From positions 117,501 to 181,500 of the forward strand of contig JABACO010000023.1 of NCBI GenBank assembly GCA_013339895.1: a stretch of DNA of 64,000 nt, in the 5' to 3' direction. This document shows, piece by piece, positions 11,426-23,900 of this stretch; position 1 is the first letter of the stretch; the number at the start of each line of letters is the position of its first letter. The position numbers and the translations under genes were made by a program. The notes beneath the pieces were generated by a model, which was not told the origin of the DNA, ran no database searches, and worked only from the letters and a program-made list of their open reading frames with translations. Source of the DNA: Ephydatia muelleri (Eukaryota > Porifera > Demospongiae > Spongillida > Spongillidae).

Positions 11426-13523
11426 GCTTTAAGCTTTCTCTCCTCGGTAGCCTTAGCTGCTGCACCAGCCGTCACTCCCGCTTCCAGAAGGGTAAGTGGG
11501 TTAAGCGGAGAAGTGACGGATAGGTCCAGAGCCGCAGGCTTGCCCATGCACCAGTGAGGGATGAGGATGTCTGCTGGACGTGTGTTGCTGTAAGGTTATG
11601 GCCTACTTCTAAATGGACTCTAAGATGGGCACGGCGACAGGACTCGGCCACAATGTCGCAAAGCCTGTTATGGCGATAGACAACATCCCCACCACGCTTG
11701 CATGTTGTGGCATGATGGCCAAGAGGATCGAGACTCTTTTCAGGACACAGCGCACATTGGGCATCACCAGAAGTGTCTAAACCTAGCCACCACTGGACAG
11801 CAACTTGGAATTGTGATGGTTCAAGGTGAAGCCCCTGGCGCTCACATAGTGGCATTGATAACCAGGAGGCTTAGAAGCTTCCATGAGGGAACTGAGAAGT
11901 TGGTTATCGAGCTTCTCTGATAACTTGCCCTGAGAGATAGCAGATGACAGGAAGTCCTCAACCTTTATGCTGTCCTCAGCGGGGACTAACCGATTAAACA
12001 TGCCCACTGCATCAGACAAATGTTGGCAAGAGTCTGGGGCTAATCCTGAGGAAGACAAAGAAGAAATAAAGGCAGCGCTTGCATGATGGGCGAGAGACCT
12101 TAAACCCAGGCCACCCCTGCTCAAGCTAAGTTGGGCCTGTTGCCAGGCAGCATCCGATGCATCAATGCCAGTAGTTGATGAGAAACACCGGCGAATATCC
12201 TCATCAAACAATTGCAAAGCCTTAAACGAAAGGGATGGGGGGGGGGTAGCACGAGCAATGTGATTTAGGCGACAAAAACCTCCACAAAGGCGAATTAGAA
12301 TTAATGCCACATGGGGTCAATTGCACCAACTTCCTCAAGTTTATCTAGAAGTAATTTGGATCCAACACGCTTTGAAGAAATAAACGATGCACAGAACTCT
12401 GCATCACCAATAGGGATTCCTAGAATTACAAAACATGCGTTGTTTGACTTAACAATCTGCTCGGGAAATCCCTCTAGGCGGTTATGACTGTAAATCTCAC
12501 ACTTGCCAACATTGATAAAAGCCCTAAAGTGGGTCCATCCTGTTGGAGCAGTGATATAACCCTCAGCAAAGCAGACCTTGGACCAGTTAGGACCCCATCA
12601 TCTAAGTACCATGCATGGAGCAAAAGGCTCGAGCAATCAATGTCCTTAGCTATTTTAAGTACTAGGATGTTCAGAACAAGGGAAAAAAGGAGTGGACCTA
12701 GAGGATCGCCTTGCTAGACTCCAGACTCTGATGTGAGGGATCCCATATAGAGTGCCACAACAATGGGTGCTTACTGTAGCACCAACGTACCCAAGGAAGT
12801 AACTCCGGAAAATGCTTTTCACACTCGGATAAGAGAATTTGACGAGAAGCTAGGTTAAAAGCATTCCTCATATCAACTTTGAGGACTCCTAAATCCTCGT
12901 CCATCCAATGCTTCTCAACACAAGATCTTACACTGTGTGCAATTTTCTCAGCTCCAAAAGGGCAAGCAACACCATACTGAAACGGATCCGCAGCCTTTGT
13001 CTTCATTGCCACACACAGGCATTTTGCCGTCAACCTACGAAGAGACTCACCAACTGCAATAGGGCGGATATCTCCTGGTGAAGACTTATTCAGGGCTGTG
13101 AGGTTGGCTCCAGCCAGGTAAACAGAAACCTCTTTATGAGCTTTACCCAGTGCCAGCATGTTGATGACTGCTCTAAGTGATTGAAGCATAGGTGTTTGTA
13201 GGTGTACTTCTGCTGCATCGATCAGATGTTGGATACGAAGACCTGATGGCCCTGCTGCTGTGAGCTTAGGAAATGACCTAAGTATGGCCAGGATGTTAAG
13301 ATCCCGGGGGATGGGGAGATCAATTTCAGGCACAATAGGAACTGTGGGACAAGCACTGCTCACTAACAACTGCCAAGTAACGTCATTATTGGGAGCGACT
13401 CCAGAAGAAACAAGAACCTGGCATGCTTTACCATACAAACCCTCTTAAACAAGTTGTACGGCAGATGACACATTCTTAGCACCAGATGGAACCTTGGATT
13501 GTTGCAATCTCTTGGTGGAACCA

Positions 13524-14361
13524 TTAAAAAAAAAAAAAAAAAATGACTATTAGCACTATTTTTCTTTTCTTCACATATAATTTGTATAACACTTCTGGTG
13601 GCTAAAAAAAAATACCATTTTTCCTGAGGAGTTCTTTTATAGATGTATTTTGATTTCCACCATACTTCGGAGGTCTCATCTCGTCAGCTTGTGTTCCTTT
13701 TCTATTACCATAATTGGCCACATCCATAAGGACACATCATACAAGCTGCTAGCTAGCACATGACTCACTTGCCTTAATGTGTTACTATTGATTTTAGGCT
13801 CATCAATAACCTAGTCTGCCTAGCTGCCTTGGTAAGAGCACACTGCCATGCATAGCACGAAGTTATTATATCTGTGCTGTCAACTCAGTCACAAAGGTTT
13901 ATAAGCAGATATGGTGCACCAATACATCTAACTTAATCCAGGTGCTCTGGAGATCTTTACTTACATATTAAATGCCTCACTGCATGTGGAAAACGAGTAG
14001 CTCCCTTGTGTACATTACGTGTATGTGTATGTGTGGTGTGTGTGTGTGTATGTGTGATGTGTGTGTATGTGTGATGTGTGTGTATGTGTATGTGTGGTGT
14101 GTGTGTATGTATATGTGTGGTATGTGTGTGTGTATGTGTGGTGTGTGTGTATGTGTGGTGTGTGTATGTGTGGTGTGTGTGTATGTGTGGTGTGTGTGTG
14201 TATGTGTGGTGTGTGTGTGTATGTGTGGTGTGTGTGTGTGTGTGTGTGTCTTGGAGATTATCAGACATATTTATATGCTAAAGTAACCAACAATATTAAT
14301 TGCAATCAATGTGTTAATAATTCAAATAACATAAATGCTCACGATTCACACAGTTTAAGAC
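13524..14361. other. Intergenic, A-tract and TG-rich tandem repeat
   Basis: An 18-base A run at 13524-13541 borders the LINE 5' end. Positions about 14018-14250 are a TGTG/TATG-rich repeat with irregular 14-18 bp units built on GTGTATGTGTGGTG. It opens long meaningless frames on both strands. No gene is recognised, and the POP1 stop codon lies just beyond at 14362. Confidence 0.7.
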
Positions 14362-17300
14362 TCAAGTTAACAGCTGCAGCTTTACAAACCTGTACTGAGT
14401 ACCATGGCTACGCACCAAACACACTACATGGCCAACACCCACAGCACAGCTCAGCTCAACCACTTGAATCAGCTTGCTTAGTGGTATAAACCCCAGCCCT
14501 CCATATTTGGAAGTGGAAAGCTGGTAGCCCATCCTTGTGGCATATCCTATCACCTGACGTGAGGAGGTTAGTGGCTGTAACTTCAGATCTTCAAGTGATG
14601 AATATCTAGTCTGACCTTCTGACAGAGGAGATGAAGCACAATCATATATATACTACTACATGATGTCACACATACTACTACACATACTACTACATGATGT
14701 CACACATACTACTACATGATGTCACACATACTACTACATGATGTTACACATAGGAATGAAGTAAAATGGAAGCAATCAATCAAATACCTCCATTTGGCCA
14801 CTTGGGGCATATTTATCTTGGAGACGATCCTATTCAATACACCTCATAACCCTGTCTGGCCACACCCACACCATACGTATGACACAGATATGATAAATCA
14901 TTACCTAAAGAGGGTTCTACAGCTGTGGAACTGGAACTGGACTCAACTCTTGTGGATATCATGTTCTTTGCATCCTTCAGTACAGCTCTTCGCAGTTTTT
15001 TGCTCACGTGTGATGCACCAATGAGGAAAGAATCGCCATTCACAATAGTCACACCTCTATGATTGATAGGTTCAACTGGTCCAGAATATGTCTTGTTCTC
15101 TACAAGACTCCTCAAATCTGCTACAGTAGGAACACAAAAAGCAGCCCACGAGCTGATCTTGCCTCGTCCAAACATTTCAAAGCTAATGGCAACAAAGGCA
15201 TTTGTGTGGGTCTGTTTAAGAACATTGAGAGTGTCCCCATGAAGGCAGGGAGATTCGCCACCCTTTGTCTTTGACCTCAGGAGACCCCTCTCTGAAGTAT
15301 GCTCCATGAATTGCGACAACGTGGTAAGATGTGTACGGCTTCGAAGGACATAGAAACAAGAAGTAACAGAGTTATCACAACTCACATCTCCATGGTAACT
15401 GTGAGGTTCAATCCTTGGTTTCTTGGTCATTACGACAATATCATCTGAGAGCAGTGTTTCCCATGGGCAATGGAAAGGTGTTGTAATTGAGAGCTTACCA
15501 TAATTTGGTCTCTTGTCTGGAGGATAACATCTGAATCTTCTTTCAAGGTCCTCTTGCACAACTTGACTTTCCTGCTTACATGCCAGAGTATCTGGAAAGT
15601 CTTTTGGGAACTGCAACACACAACATTCCAACAGACTTCTCTGTAGCTCCGTTAGGCCACACACACGTGCTCCACGGTACACTAAGGAAACCCAAAATGC
15701 CATTCCCCAATTCTTTGGAAGCAATAGGTCCCAACCAAAGCCAGTAAGCTTGTCAAGTGAAGTTGAAGTACACCCATTCGAAAGCGACTGATGTAACAAA
15801 ACCACAGGTATTCCAACACTATCACCTATGTCAAGATCACCCTGTTTGGGAAATTGTTTAGAACGTGCTTCATTTAAAAAGTGGTCTGGCTGTCTGGATA
15901 ACGACACAACTCTTCTGACATCGTCATCCCAAAGGGAAGAATATGCAAGAAGCGCTGGTAAAACTGGAACAGTACAAGTTGGGGTAGTGGTAGATGTGAC
16001 AAGATTTTTCCCATCAGATGCAGCTTCAATGTTGCCCACTGTTATCTCGGCCTTGCTTAACCCCTCATCTTCATCCTCACTATCACACTCGTCATGCACT
16101 CGGGTTTGCCTCTTCACAGCAGTGACCTTGGGATAAAAAGATGAAACCATATCAGTCCTTGTGGAGGGCAAGAAGAGACGAGGGTCTCTAACCACCATCC
16201 CAATTGCTGTCCCCCGCGAGAATGAACTGGGAGTGGGAGCTCCTCTGATGCTGGGGTACACAGAGGACAGAACACTGGCATGTTCCTGCAGAACATGCTG
16301 TTGGTCTTTCCACCAGGGAGCTGAACTCTCTTTCCTAGGGGGGGGGGCATCACTCTCTTTCCTAGGGGGAGGGGCATCACTCTCTTTCCTAGGGGGAGGG
16401 GCATCACTCTCTTTCCTTGGGGGCGGGGCATCACTCTCTTTCCTAGGGGGAGGGACATCACTATCTTTCCTAGGGGGGGGGGCATCGCTCTCTTTCCTTG
16501 GGAGAGGGGCATCACTCTCTTTCCTTGGGGGAGGGGCATCACTCCCTGCAGAATCAAATAAGCTACTATCATCACTAAAATGAAAGATGGGCCTTAGAAC
16601 CTCCATCAGTACTGCATGTGAACGAGGCCCCAACAACCGAAACCTCAGAAGTTCATCCTTTAGCCCTTGTACCGATAAAGAGGTGATTTCACTGACTCCA
16701 CCCACCCCAATGGTGGTTCCACTGCTGGTCTCAAGATTGCGTTTACAGAATTGATTGCTTCGACACAAATCATGCTTAGAAATTGCTTTCTGAACTTCTG
16801 TGAAGGCTTCCTCAAACATGGCGGGATGACAGAAGATCCAGAGCTTGCTAGTTGTACTCAATCGGTGTACCTCTGACTCCACCCCTTGCTCCCTTTGCCC
16901 TACCTTCACTGGTACCACATTCCAAAGAAATTGAACTGGTCCAACTGGATGGAAAGGATAGGTGCCATCATGGTACATGATTGCAATTCCCTCTCTCTGT
17001 CCTTTAGTAAATGCCTTGGCTCCAATGCTTAGGCCTGGAGATGAGGTAACAAGTTGGCGTCATATGGAATACAAGCGCACAGTAAACATCCAACCTGTCT
17101 CTGTGCTGAACAAAGATGATAGTGTAGAAATGATGTCATTCATGTTTCCGGACACCTGGATACACTGATAATATGACATGTCCTGCAATGGCATGAACCA
17201 ATCAATACATTCAGCAAATTATCAATATGATGCTGATATTACATTTAGTCAGTACACCCCAATATATTGAAGTGGCCTTATATAAAACCTCATGCCTACA

Positions 17301-18203
17301 TTTGCAGCCACAACTAATGCTACACGGTAATGAAACAATTCATACACTGCACAATTGTAAAGTGATACACAAATGTTAGCACTACCATTTACTAGCATTA
17401 GCATTCTATACAGAGCACACCAGTACCGATTGAACTTCAGATTTTCATATGCCTGGATATCCTTTTATGAAGCAATTAAATACTATAATAATTATGGTAT
17501 GGTTTGCAATGAGCGTACCTGAAATCTATACAATCATTCACACAGCATATATTTATATTCCACGTATTATAAGCACCATCAACTGTGATGTAATGATAAC
17601 AACAATTAAACGCACCAAAAGCAAGCAGCCATAGATGAGGGAGCGGTAGGTGGATCTCACACCTTTCGCGTTGACGTAGTTTGGCAATCGATAACCCCAT
17701 TTGTTCGTCATATGCATTCGTTTAGCGTGCCAAAGGTGAGTTTCCAACCACATGTAACTTCTCTGCCGTCGCGAATACTCTTCTCGAAGGTTCTTCAGTT
17801 TCCGACGCTGACGACGACTTGGTGGTTTGACATCTGCTTCTGAGCCCTGCATCTAATACAAATGACGTTATTTCAATACCCAGATATCCTCAAAAGTAAT
17901 ATAACACTGTACCTCTTTACTTGCTATAGCTCTGAGTCGTCTTGGCAACCTCTTCAAATTGTGGCTCATCGCCCTTCGGCGCATATGTCGAGGAAGATGT
18001 TGGAATACTCTTTTAGAACCGCTTTTCGATCGAATCGCCTTCAGCATGCTGCTCAGCTCCATTGCACGTGCTTCTACGAAGTCTAACACATTCACCCCAC
18101 GCGGGCCCCCATTTTTGCTTCCCTCTATGCTGCTTGGCTCGCTTTGAAGACGTTTTTCCTTTCGTCTCGTCTTTCCCGTCTGCTTTGCACCCACGCCTTC
18201 CAT
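14362..18203 (-). CDS. POP1: POP1, RNase P/MRP protein subunit
   Basis: POP1 is the largest protein subunit of RNase P (pre-tRNA 5' processing) and RNase MRP (rRNA processing) in the nucleus. Exons by splice sites: 18203-17913, 17852-17616, 17182-17095, 17034-14905, 14618-14362. They sum to 3003 nt (1000 aa). Exon 1 carries LPRHMRRRAMSHNLKRLPRRL and exon 2 WLETHLWHAKRMHM, both POP1 hallmarks. Exon 3 matches the LSYY...TG region. The long exon 4 carries the POPLD-type middle (GFGWDLLLPKNWGMAFW). Exon 5 carries the C-terminus (VIGYATRMGY ... QYRFVKLQL). A 9-residue tandem array (DAPPPRKES) lies in exon 4. The apparent in-frame stop near 17055 falls in a 60-bp intron (17094-17035) whose removal restores the family alignment. 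The start at 18203 is the first Met; a few upstream residues cannot be excluded. Confidence 0.93.
14651..14752. repeat. 22-bp tandem repeat in POP1 intron 4
   Basis: About four copies of a TACTACTACATGATGTCACACA-type unit, with one partial unit. It lies between POP1 exons 4 and 5, close to the exon 5 acceptor at 14619. Confidence 0.75.
16318..16545 (-). repeat. 27-bp coding minisatellite in POP1
   Basis: About eight copies of a 27-bp unit encode DAPPPRKES on the minus strand, with variants (APLPRKES, VPPPRKES, APPPRKDS). The frame is kept across all copies. It sits in the poorly conserved acidic linker of POP1, between the N-terminal and POPLD regions. Confidence 0.9.
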
Positions 18204-18257
18204 AGTACAGCTGCACGTGCGACTCCGCCCACACCATTATTAACGGCTGTTTCAAAC
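18204..18257. promoter_or_regulatory. Bidirectional gap POP1/RIDA (54 bp)
   Basis: The start codons of POP1 (minus, 18203) and RIDA (plus, 18258) are only 54 bp apart, so both transcripts must start inside or overlapping this gap. No TATA box is evident. This is inferred from spacing only. Confidence 0.55.
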
Positions 18258-19132
18258 ATGGCATCTTCAACGGCCAAAGTTGTTCGGAGAATCGTGCATT
18301 CTTCGAAAGCTCCAGCAGCCATTGGACCATATAGGTAAGCAATGAACGATGATGACCAATGTCACCTCACCTATGTCGTGCTCATACGAAAGCCAAGCTG
18401 TGGTAGTGGACAGAACCATATATCTGTCGGGACAGATTGGCATTGAGCCGCAGGTTAGAGCGTCTGGATCCGTTTGGAAGGAGCGTTACTACATTACTAT
18501 TTTTACTACATCACGTGCTCTTTCCAATTTAAGACAGGAAAGCTGGTTGGACCAGGAGTTCGCGAGCAGATGATTCAGGTAAAGTGGTTAGAGCTAAGCC
18601 CGTTTCATTCAAACATTTCAGACGTGTGATGCAATGCTTGAGTTGTCTCTGATACGAACAGGTGCTGGCCAACATGGGACATGTGCTGGAAGCAGCTGGT
18701 TCATCTCTCAAGAACGGTTTGTTAACAGATGTGTTGTTCAGTGCCATTCATTTATCTATTATCCAGTTGTCAAGACAACTCTACTTCTTGCCGACATTAA
18801 TGACTTCCAGGCAGTGAATGAAATATATGGACAGTGTATGTGATATGTGGTTAGGGTATATGGTTAGTGTATTCATAACATCTGCATGGTGGGACGTTCC
18901 AACTGTTAAGTGTGATACTGTAGATGTGCCCTATCTTACTTTGAATCTCTCCCTGCTCCACAAGACTTCACAGAAAAGCAGCCAGCCAGGGCGACTTACC
19001 AAGTGGCAGCTTTACCAAAGGTATGTTTCTTGACCAACCTATGGATGGATGGTTATCCTTATTATTTTCATGTAGGGTGCAAAAGTCGAAGTTGAAGCAG
19101 TTGCTATCAGTGGGGAACTAGAAGATAGCTGA
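18258..19132 (+). CDS. RIDA: RidA/UK114 reactive-imine deaminase
   Basis: RIDA hydrolyses 2-aminoacrylate-type enamine/imine intermediates from PLP enzymes (cytosol/mitochondria). Exons: 18258-18334, 18393-18453, 18534-18578, 18662-18716, 18767-18835, 18965-19020, 19076-19132, total 420 nt (139 aa), the usual family length. Family motifs: SSKAPAAIGPYS at the N-terminus, TIYLSGQIG, VLANMGHVLEAAG, VVKTTLLLADINDF, and the signature ARATYQVAALPKGA with VEVEAVA at the end. All junctions are GT-AG with introns of 51-129 bp. It has an N-terminal basic stretch (KVVRRIVHSS) that could serve targeting. Confidence 0.95.
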
Positions 19133-19328
19133 CTTGTACGTGGATCTACACATCTAGCAAAGCTGTAGAGAGACTGTTACATACAACCTATTGACGTGTT
19201 ACATGTATTGTACTGTTGGCACGTGGTACACTGATACACAAAGCTCTATATGAATGTGTGGATGTCAGATGAATACTATGGACTAGTGCCAGCAGAAAAC
19301 ACCATGACGGAATTTCGTGTTATTGCAC

Positions 19329-19861
19329 CTAAGTGCAACTTGCAGTGCCCTGATCCTCGTTTCCAGGATAGCTTTCAATCTCGTCCACTGCATTCATCCT
19401 TTTGATCGCGTTTTCAATAGTGCTCGATACGAACGTCCCAACCTCCTCCCGCCGCATGCCGTTTTGTCCGCCGTTTCCGCCACTATATTGCTGTCTATCG
19501 ACGACTACGCACTCCGTCTCTGTCACATTATTTTCATCGTTCACCCCTGCGGCTACCATGCTCCGTTGAAGTTCGCTGAGAGCAAAGCTTCCTACACAGC
19601 ATGCGGTGTTAAAATGCACAGATAATTAACATGTACAGGTTCCATTATTATGAAATCTGAAATAGCTATTTTCGGCTCACCAGTTCTTTCTAAGTCCGGA
19701 ACTGTAGGTGTTGTTGGAGTGTGCAGACGGTTGAAAGCACCACATACGTCGCATCCTTTAACCTTCGTATCTACTTGTCTATTCCCGCACGTTTTGCAGT
19801 AGTGGTTTGCGCTACTGGAGGCCCTGCGCGTGCTTGTGGAGCTGGAAGCACCGCAACCCAT
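19329..19861 (-). CDS. Small protein with MGCGAS start and zinc ribbon
   Basis: Two exons, 19861-19681 and 19591-19329 (444 nt, 147 aa), joined by a GTGAGC donor and a TGTGTAG acceptor in phase 1. The N-terminus MGCGASSS is a textbook N-myristoylation site with an adjacent palmitoylatable Cys, suggesting membrane anchoring. A four-cysteine cluster CKTCGNRQ...GCDVCG looks like a zinc ribbon. The C-terminal half is acidic/polar and low in complexity and contains a possible helix (TIENAIKRMNAVDEIE). I do not recognise the family. It is convergent with RIDA and divergent from SRP14. Confidence 0.7.
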
Positions 19862-20019
19862 TCTACCTTTTTTTACCGCTATTCTTCACACGTCGGAAGC
19901 GGAGCGGTTCATTACAGGGTGAAACCCTGTATGAGACAACTCATTACTTGCGATTAGTTAGTTTTAACAAATGAGTTATTTGAAGTTAATATAGAAACAT
20001 ACTAACTTTAGTGGCTGTT
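19862..20019. promoter_or_regulatory. Bidirectional gap Cys-rich gene/SRP14 (158 bp)
   Basis: Divergent start codons at 19861 (minus) and 20020 (plus). The gap holds a perfect-looking palindromic segment around 19914-19926 (CAGGGTGAAACCCTG). Shared promoter inferred from spacing. Confidence 0.5.
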
Positions 20020-20644
20020 ATGGGTCTGCTTGACAATGATGGAGTAAGCGTATTTGTTGGCAGTACTATTTGATGATGGTATCCATACACATTCAGTTTT
20101 TATCGGCGCTTACGAGGTTATTCCAGCAGACCAGAAGCTCTGGGTCTTTGTATCTTACAATGAAGAAGTGTACGTATAACTTGTCCTCGTGCTTTCTCTG
20201 TACTTGTCGCACATTCTAATTCCTTTATTAAGATAATGGGCGAAAAAAGCCCAACCCTCGCGACGGGAGTTCTGCTACTCCACTCGAACAGGAAGAGAAC
20301 TTGTGCCTGCTGAGAGCCACCAATGGCAAGAAGACGATCAGCACCGTCGTTAGTTCAAGAGAGGTCACGAAATTTCAAATGGTAGGCCACTCGCTGTTTG
20401 AGACCAGATTGTTTATCTGCAAAGCATACACACACACCACACCACACATGCAAAAACACCCTCACAGGCCTTTGCTAATCTTTTGAAGTCAAATATAGAT
20501 GGACTGAAGAGGAGAGACAAGAAATCAGCGAAAGCAGTTGCTAAGGACACCACTCTATCCTCACCCAAAGCTGGGATGACCAAACCAAGTCCAGGAGGAA
20601 TGTCCCCATCAAAGGGATTGCAGCAGTCTCATGAATCAGCTTGA
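20020..20644 (+). CDS. SRP14: SRP14, signal recognition particle 14 kDa subunit
   Basis: SRP14 pairs with SRP9 on the Alu domain of SRP RNA and causes elongation arrest during ER targeting. Exons: 20020-20043, 20097-20169, 20233-20381, 20468-20644, total 423 nt (140 aa). Motifs: FLSALTRLFQQTRSSGSLYL in exon 2, NLCLLRATNGKKTISTVVSS in exon 3, and NLLKSNIDGLKRRDKK in exon 4. These match animal SRP14 through its RNA-binding surface. The C-terminal tail is rich in Lys, Ser, Thr and Pro. The first coding exon is only 24 nt (MGLLDNDG). Confidence 0.95.
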
Positions 20645-20667
20645 CGCTACCTTCTGCTATGATTTCT

Positions 20668-20750
20668 GTTCTGATGTTTTGATACAACAGTAAATACATG
20701 CTGGTGTTCTGTTCTGATGTCTTGATACAACAGTAAATACACACTGGTGC
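20668..20750. repeat. Two-copy 42-bp tandem duplication
   Basis: The segment CTGTTCTGATGT...TACAACAGTAAATAC... is present twice head to tail just downstream of the SRP14 stop codon, probably in its 3' UTR or in the SRP14/MDC1 convergent gap. Confidence 0.75.
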
Positions 20751-20911
20751 ATCTTATGGTATTAGACATTAGAGCCATTTGCCATAGCAACCACATGTAT
20801 CCCCATGTACTGTTCTTAGAACTGTTAGCTGTCAGCGTATGAGGGTTAAATACCAGTCACCTCAAAGTGAGGCACACACACACAAAAATAGAATATCAAA
20901 TGTTGTCTCAT

Positions 20912-23900
20912 TTACTTCCGTCTCCTCTTGGTTGATGCCTCTTCATGATGCTCCGCCTTTCTCTTTGCCCCTCCTTTCAGCTGTGTCCCTGGATTCCGGG
21001 AGAGTATGTTCCTAAAATCTCTCAGGATATTTAACACCCGTGCTTATTCACACATGCACACACACACACGTTAAAGGATACGTCTTCAGATCTAGTTCTT
21101 GCCTCAAGGCACCACTCAGGATTAACTCAGGTGTGTATAGAACTAGTCCAGCATCCAGTGCTGAATTGCATGTATGCAGATCCTGGTCACAAGAAATAAT
21201 CAAGGTCTGGTCATCCTTGGTTGTTGGTAAAACATCTAAAAGTTGTCCTCCAGAGCACTTGATAATATCAGAAAGGGCGGCTCTATCTGGAGTAACATTA
21301 GATGTCATGAAGATCTTGTATCCATCAAGCAGTTTGACCTGCCTGGCTTGCTGAAGGGACCTGATGTGTACAAACACATACAGTTGTAAAGAGGCACATA
21401 TCGTATAATGCAAACACACACACACACACACATGTTCTCCCCACTAAACACACACACACATGTTCTCCCCACTAAACACACACACATGTTCTCCCCACTA
21501 AACACACACACACATGTTCTCCCACTAAACACACACACACATGCTCTCCCCACTAAACACACATACACATGTTCTCCCCACTAAACACACATACACATGT
21601 TCTCCCCACTAAACACACACACACATGCTCTCCCCACTAAACACACATACACATGTTCTCCCCACTAAACACACATACACATGCTCTCCCCACTAAACAC
21701 ACACACACATATGCTCTCCCCACTAAACACACATACACATGTTCTCCCCACTAAACACACACACACATGCTCTCCCCACTAAACACACATACACATGTTC
21801 TCCCCCACTAAACACACACACACATGCTCTCCCCACTAAACACACACACACATGTTCTCCCCACTAAACACACACACATGTTCTCCCCACTAAACACACA
21901 CACACATGTTCTCCCCACTAAACACACACACACATGCTCTCCCCACTAAACACACATACACATGTTCTCCCCACTAAACACACATACACATGTTCTCCCC
22001 ACTAAACACACACACACATGCTCTCCCCACTAAACACACATACACATGTTCTCCCCACTAAACACACATACACATGCTCTCCCCACTAAACACACACACA
22101 CATATGCTCTCCCCACTAAACACACATACACATGTTCTCCCCACTAAACACACACACACATGCTCTCCCCACTAAACACACATACACATGTTCTCCCCAC
22201 TAAACACACATACACATGTTCTCCCCACTAAACACACACACACATGTTCTCCCCACTAAACACACACACACATGCTCTCCCCACTAAACACACATACACA
22301 TGTTCTCCCCACTAAACAGTTGCAATCTATGGACCGTAGAATAGCAGATAAAACGACCCCCCCCCCCTCCGCCCCTTACGTGAGACCCTAAAAAAAATGG
22401 CATGTTTTTGAAACGAGCGTATCTCCAAAGCCCGTCACGCCACCACGTACCTTTTAAGTTTTTATAAGAAAGAAGTGGTACCACAATATGAGTTTGAAAA
22501 AGGTACGTGGTGGCGTGACGGGTTTTGGAGATATGCTCGTTTCAAAAACATGCCATTTTTTTTAGGGTCTCACGTAAGGGGCGGAGGGGGGGGGGTCGTT
22601 TTATCTGGTATTCTACGGTACACAAATGTGCAGAAGAAAACTCAGTTTGTAACCATAGTGATAAAGTGCCAATTCCAGTACAAATAAATATTACAAAACA
22701 ATTGAACCTTTGTAACGAGAAATTATGTTGACGCTCAGCCGTTCTGTCTTTAAGCAGAAATCCATCTGCTGGTAGAAATGCCCCATGCACTTGACACTGG
22801 TCCAGCCAGCGAGAGCTCACAATATGACACCCACGAGACAAACAACAGAGTAACTTGATAGTCCGCACCATCTTCAATGTAAGAGGTACACATTGGCTTT
22901 ATACTGGTTTCTGTATTTACCATCACCTAGTGACTCCACACCATTCTACACATGACACAACAACTAACCTTGTCAGTGACTAGGTGTGTGCACTCATACA
23001 CTGAGTCAACCAGGAGTCCCCCCAGCTCCCTCACTATGTTCTCTCCTTCCTGGTACACTATACCAGTGAACAGTACACAAGGTTTCTCTACCTCTGAACT
23101 ACACTTCGGACGAAGACTTGGAGAAGACCCTTCCAACAAAAGTACAATGACATTGTGATCCACTGGCTCCTAATACCCACCTTGTGCATTTAGTGATGGC
23201 TTCAAGCTTTTCCCTGGAGTTGCCTATTGGGTGATCCTGATCATTTCCCATACCCATGTCTCCATACCATACCACAGTGTACTCATGGCTCCATACCAGA
23301 GTGTACCGTGTCTCCATACCATTTCAGGTGTACCCATGTCTCCATACCATTCCAGGTGTACCCATGTCTCCATACCATACCAGAGTGTACCATGTCTCCA
23401 TACCATTCCAGGTGTACCCATGTCTCCATACCATTCCAAAGTTTACCCATGTCTCCATACCATTCCAGAGTGTACCCATATATTCATTAACATATTCCCA
23501 CATGAAAACACACAAGATCCATTTTTGGATTAGACAATACAATTACAGATTTCTATCCCTCCTCCCCTCCTCTCCCACATGACCATCATTGTAAGTACCA
23601 CACCCTCCCTACCAACATGTTTTAGTTCCTCCTCCCCACCCCTCTATCCATACCTTAGCTCTGATGGACCGCTTTGCAGATGTATGGCTCCCTTTGGAAC
23701 TCAATGAAGGAACTAAAGAACAAGTGGAAGAGGAGGAAGTGGGTGGAGTCGAGGAGGAAGTGGGTGGAGTCGAGGATGAAGGAGTGGGCGGTGACTTGCT
23801 CACAGTGGAGCAGATAATTGGTGACCTGTGTTCATCCTCTTCCAATGGCTCTGATGTCAGGTCTGATTCCTTGTTTCTTTCCATGAGCTTCCTGGGGGTA

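Larger units (their letters stand above)
6090..13523 (-). mobile_element. RLE-type LINE copy A, split by a gypsy insertion
   Basis: Read on the minus strand, 13438-12698 carries the reverse transcriptase fingers and palm (KVDMRNAFN as motif A). YLDDG, the motif C catalytic box, falls near 12600 in another frame. A thumb/linker region follows at 12310-11783. Then comes a C-x2-C...H-x4-C zinc knuckle (CALCPEK ... HHATTC) near 11730, and a restriction-like endonuclease core with RPADIL and LDLSV near 11550-11480. The endonuclease continues on the far side of the gypsy element at 6333-6090 with CVPVVAESYGAWG and a VVRANATAILSR end. The order RT, CCHC, PD-(D/E)xK nuclease is that of R2/Hero-like LINEs. 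The copy is 5'-truncated near 13523 and has frame breaks in the RT part, so it is inactive. The nuclease end was open when the gypsy element landed. Confidence 0.8.

Noticed and set aside
17035-17094. Apparent in-frame stop in POP1
   Set aside because: It lies in a 60-bp GT-AG intron whose removal restores phase and family alignment.
21410-22315. Regular spaced repeat resembling a CRISPR array
   Set aside because: Eukaryotic context; the 'spacers' are themselves AC repeats, so it is a minisatellite.
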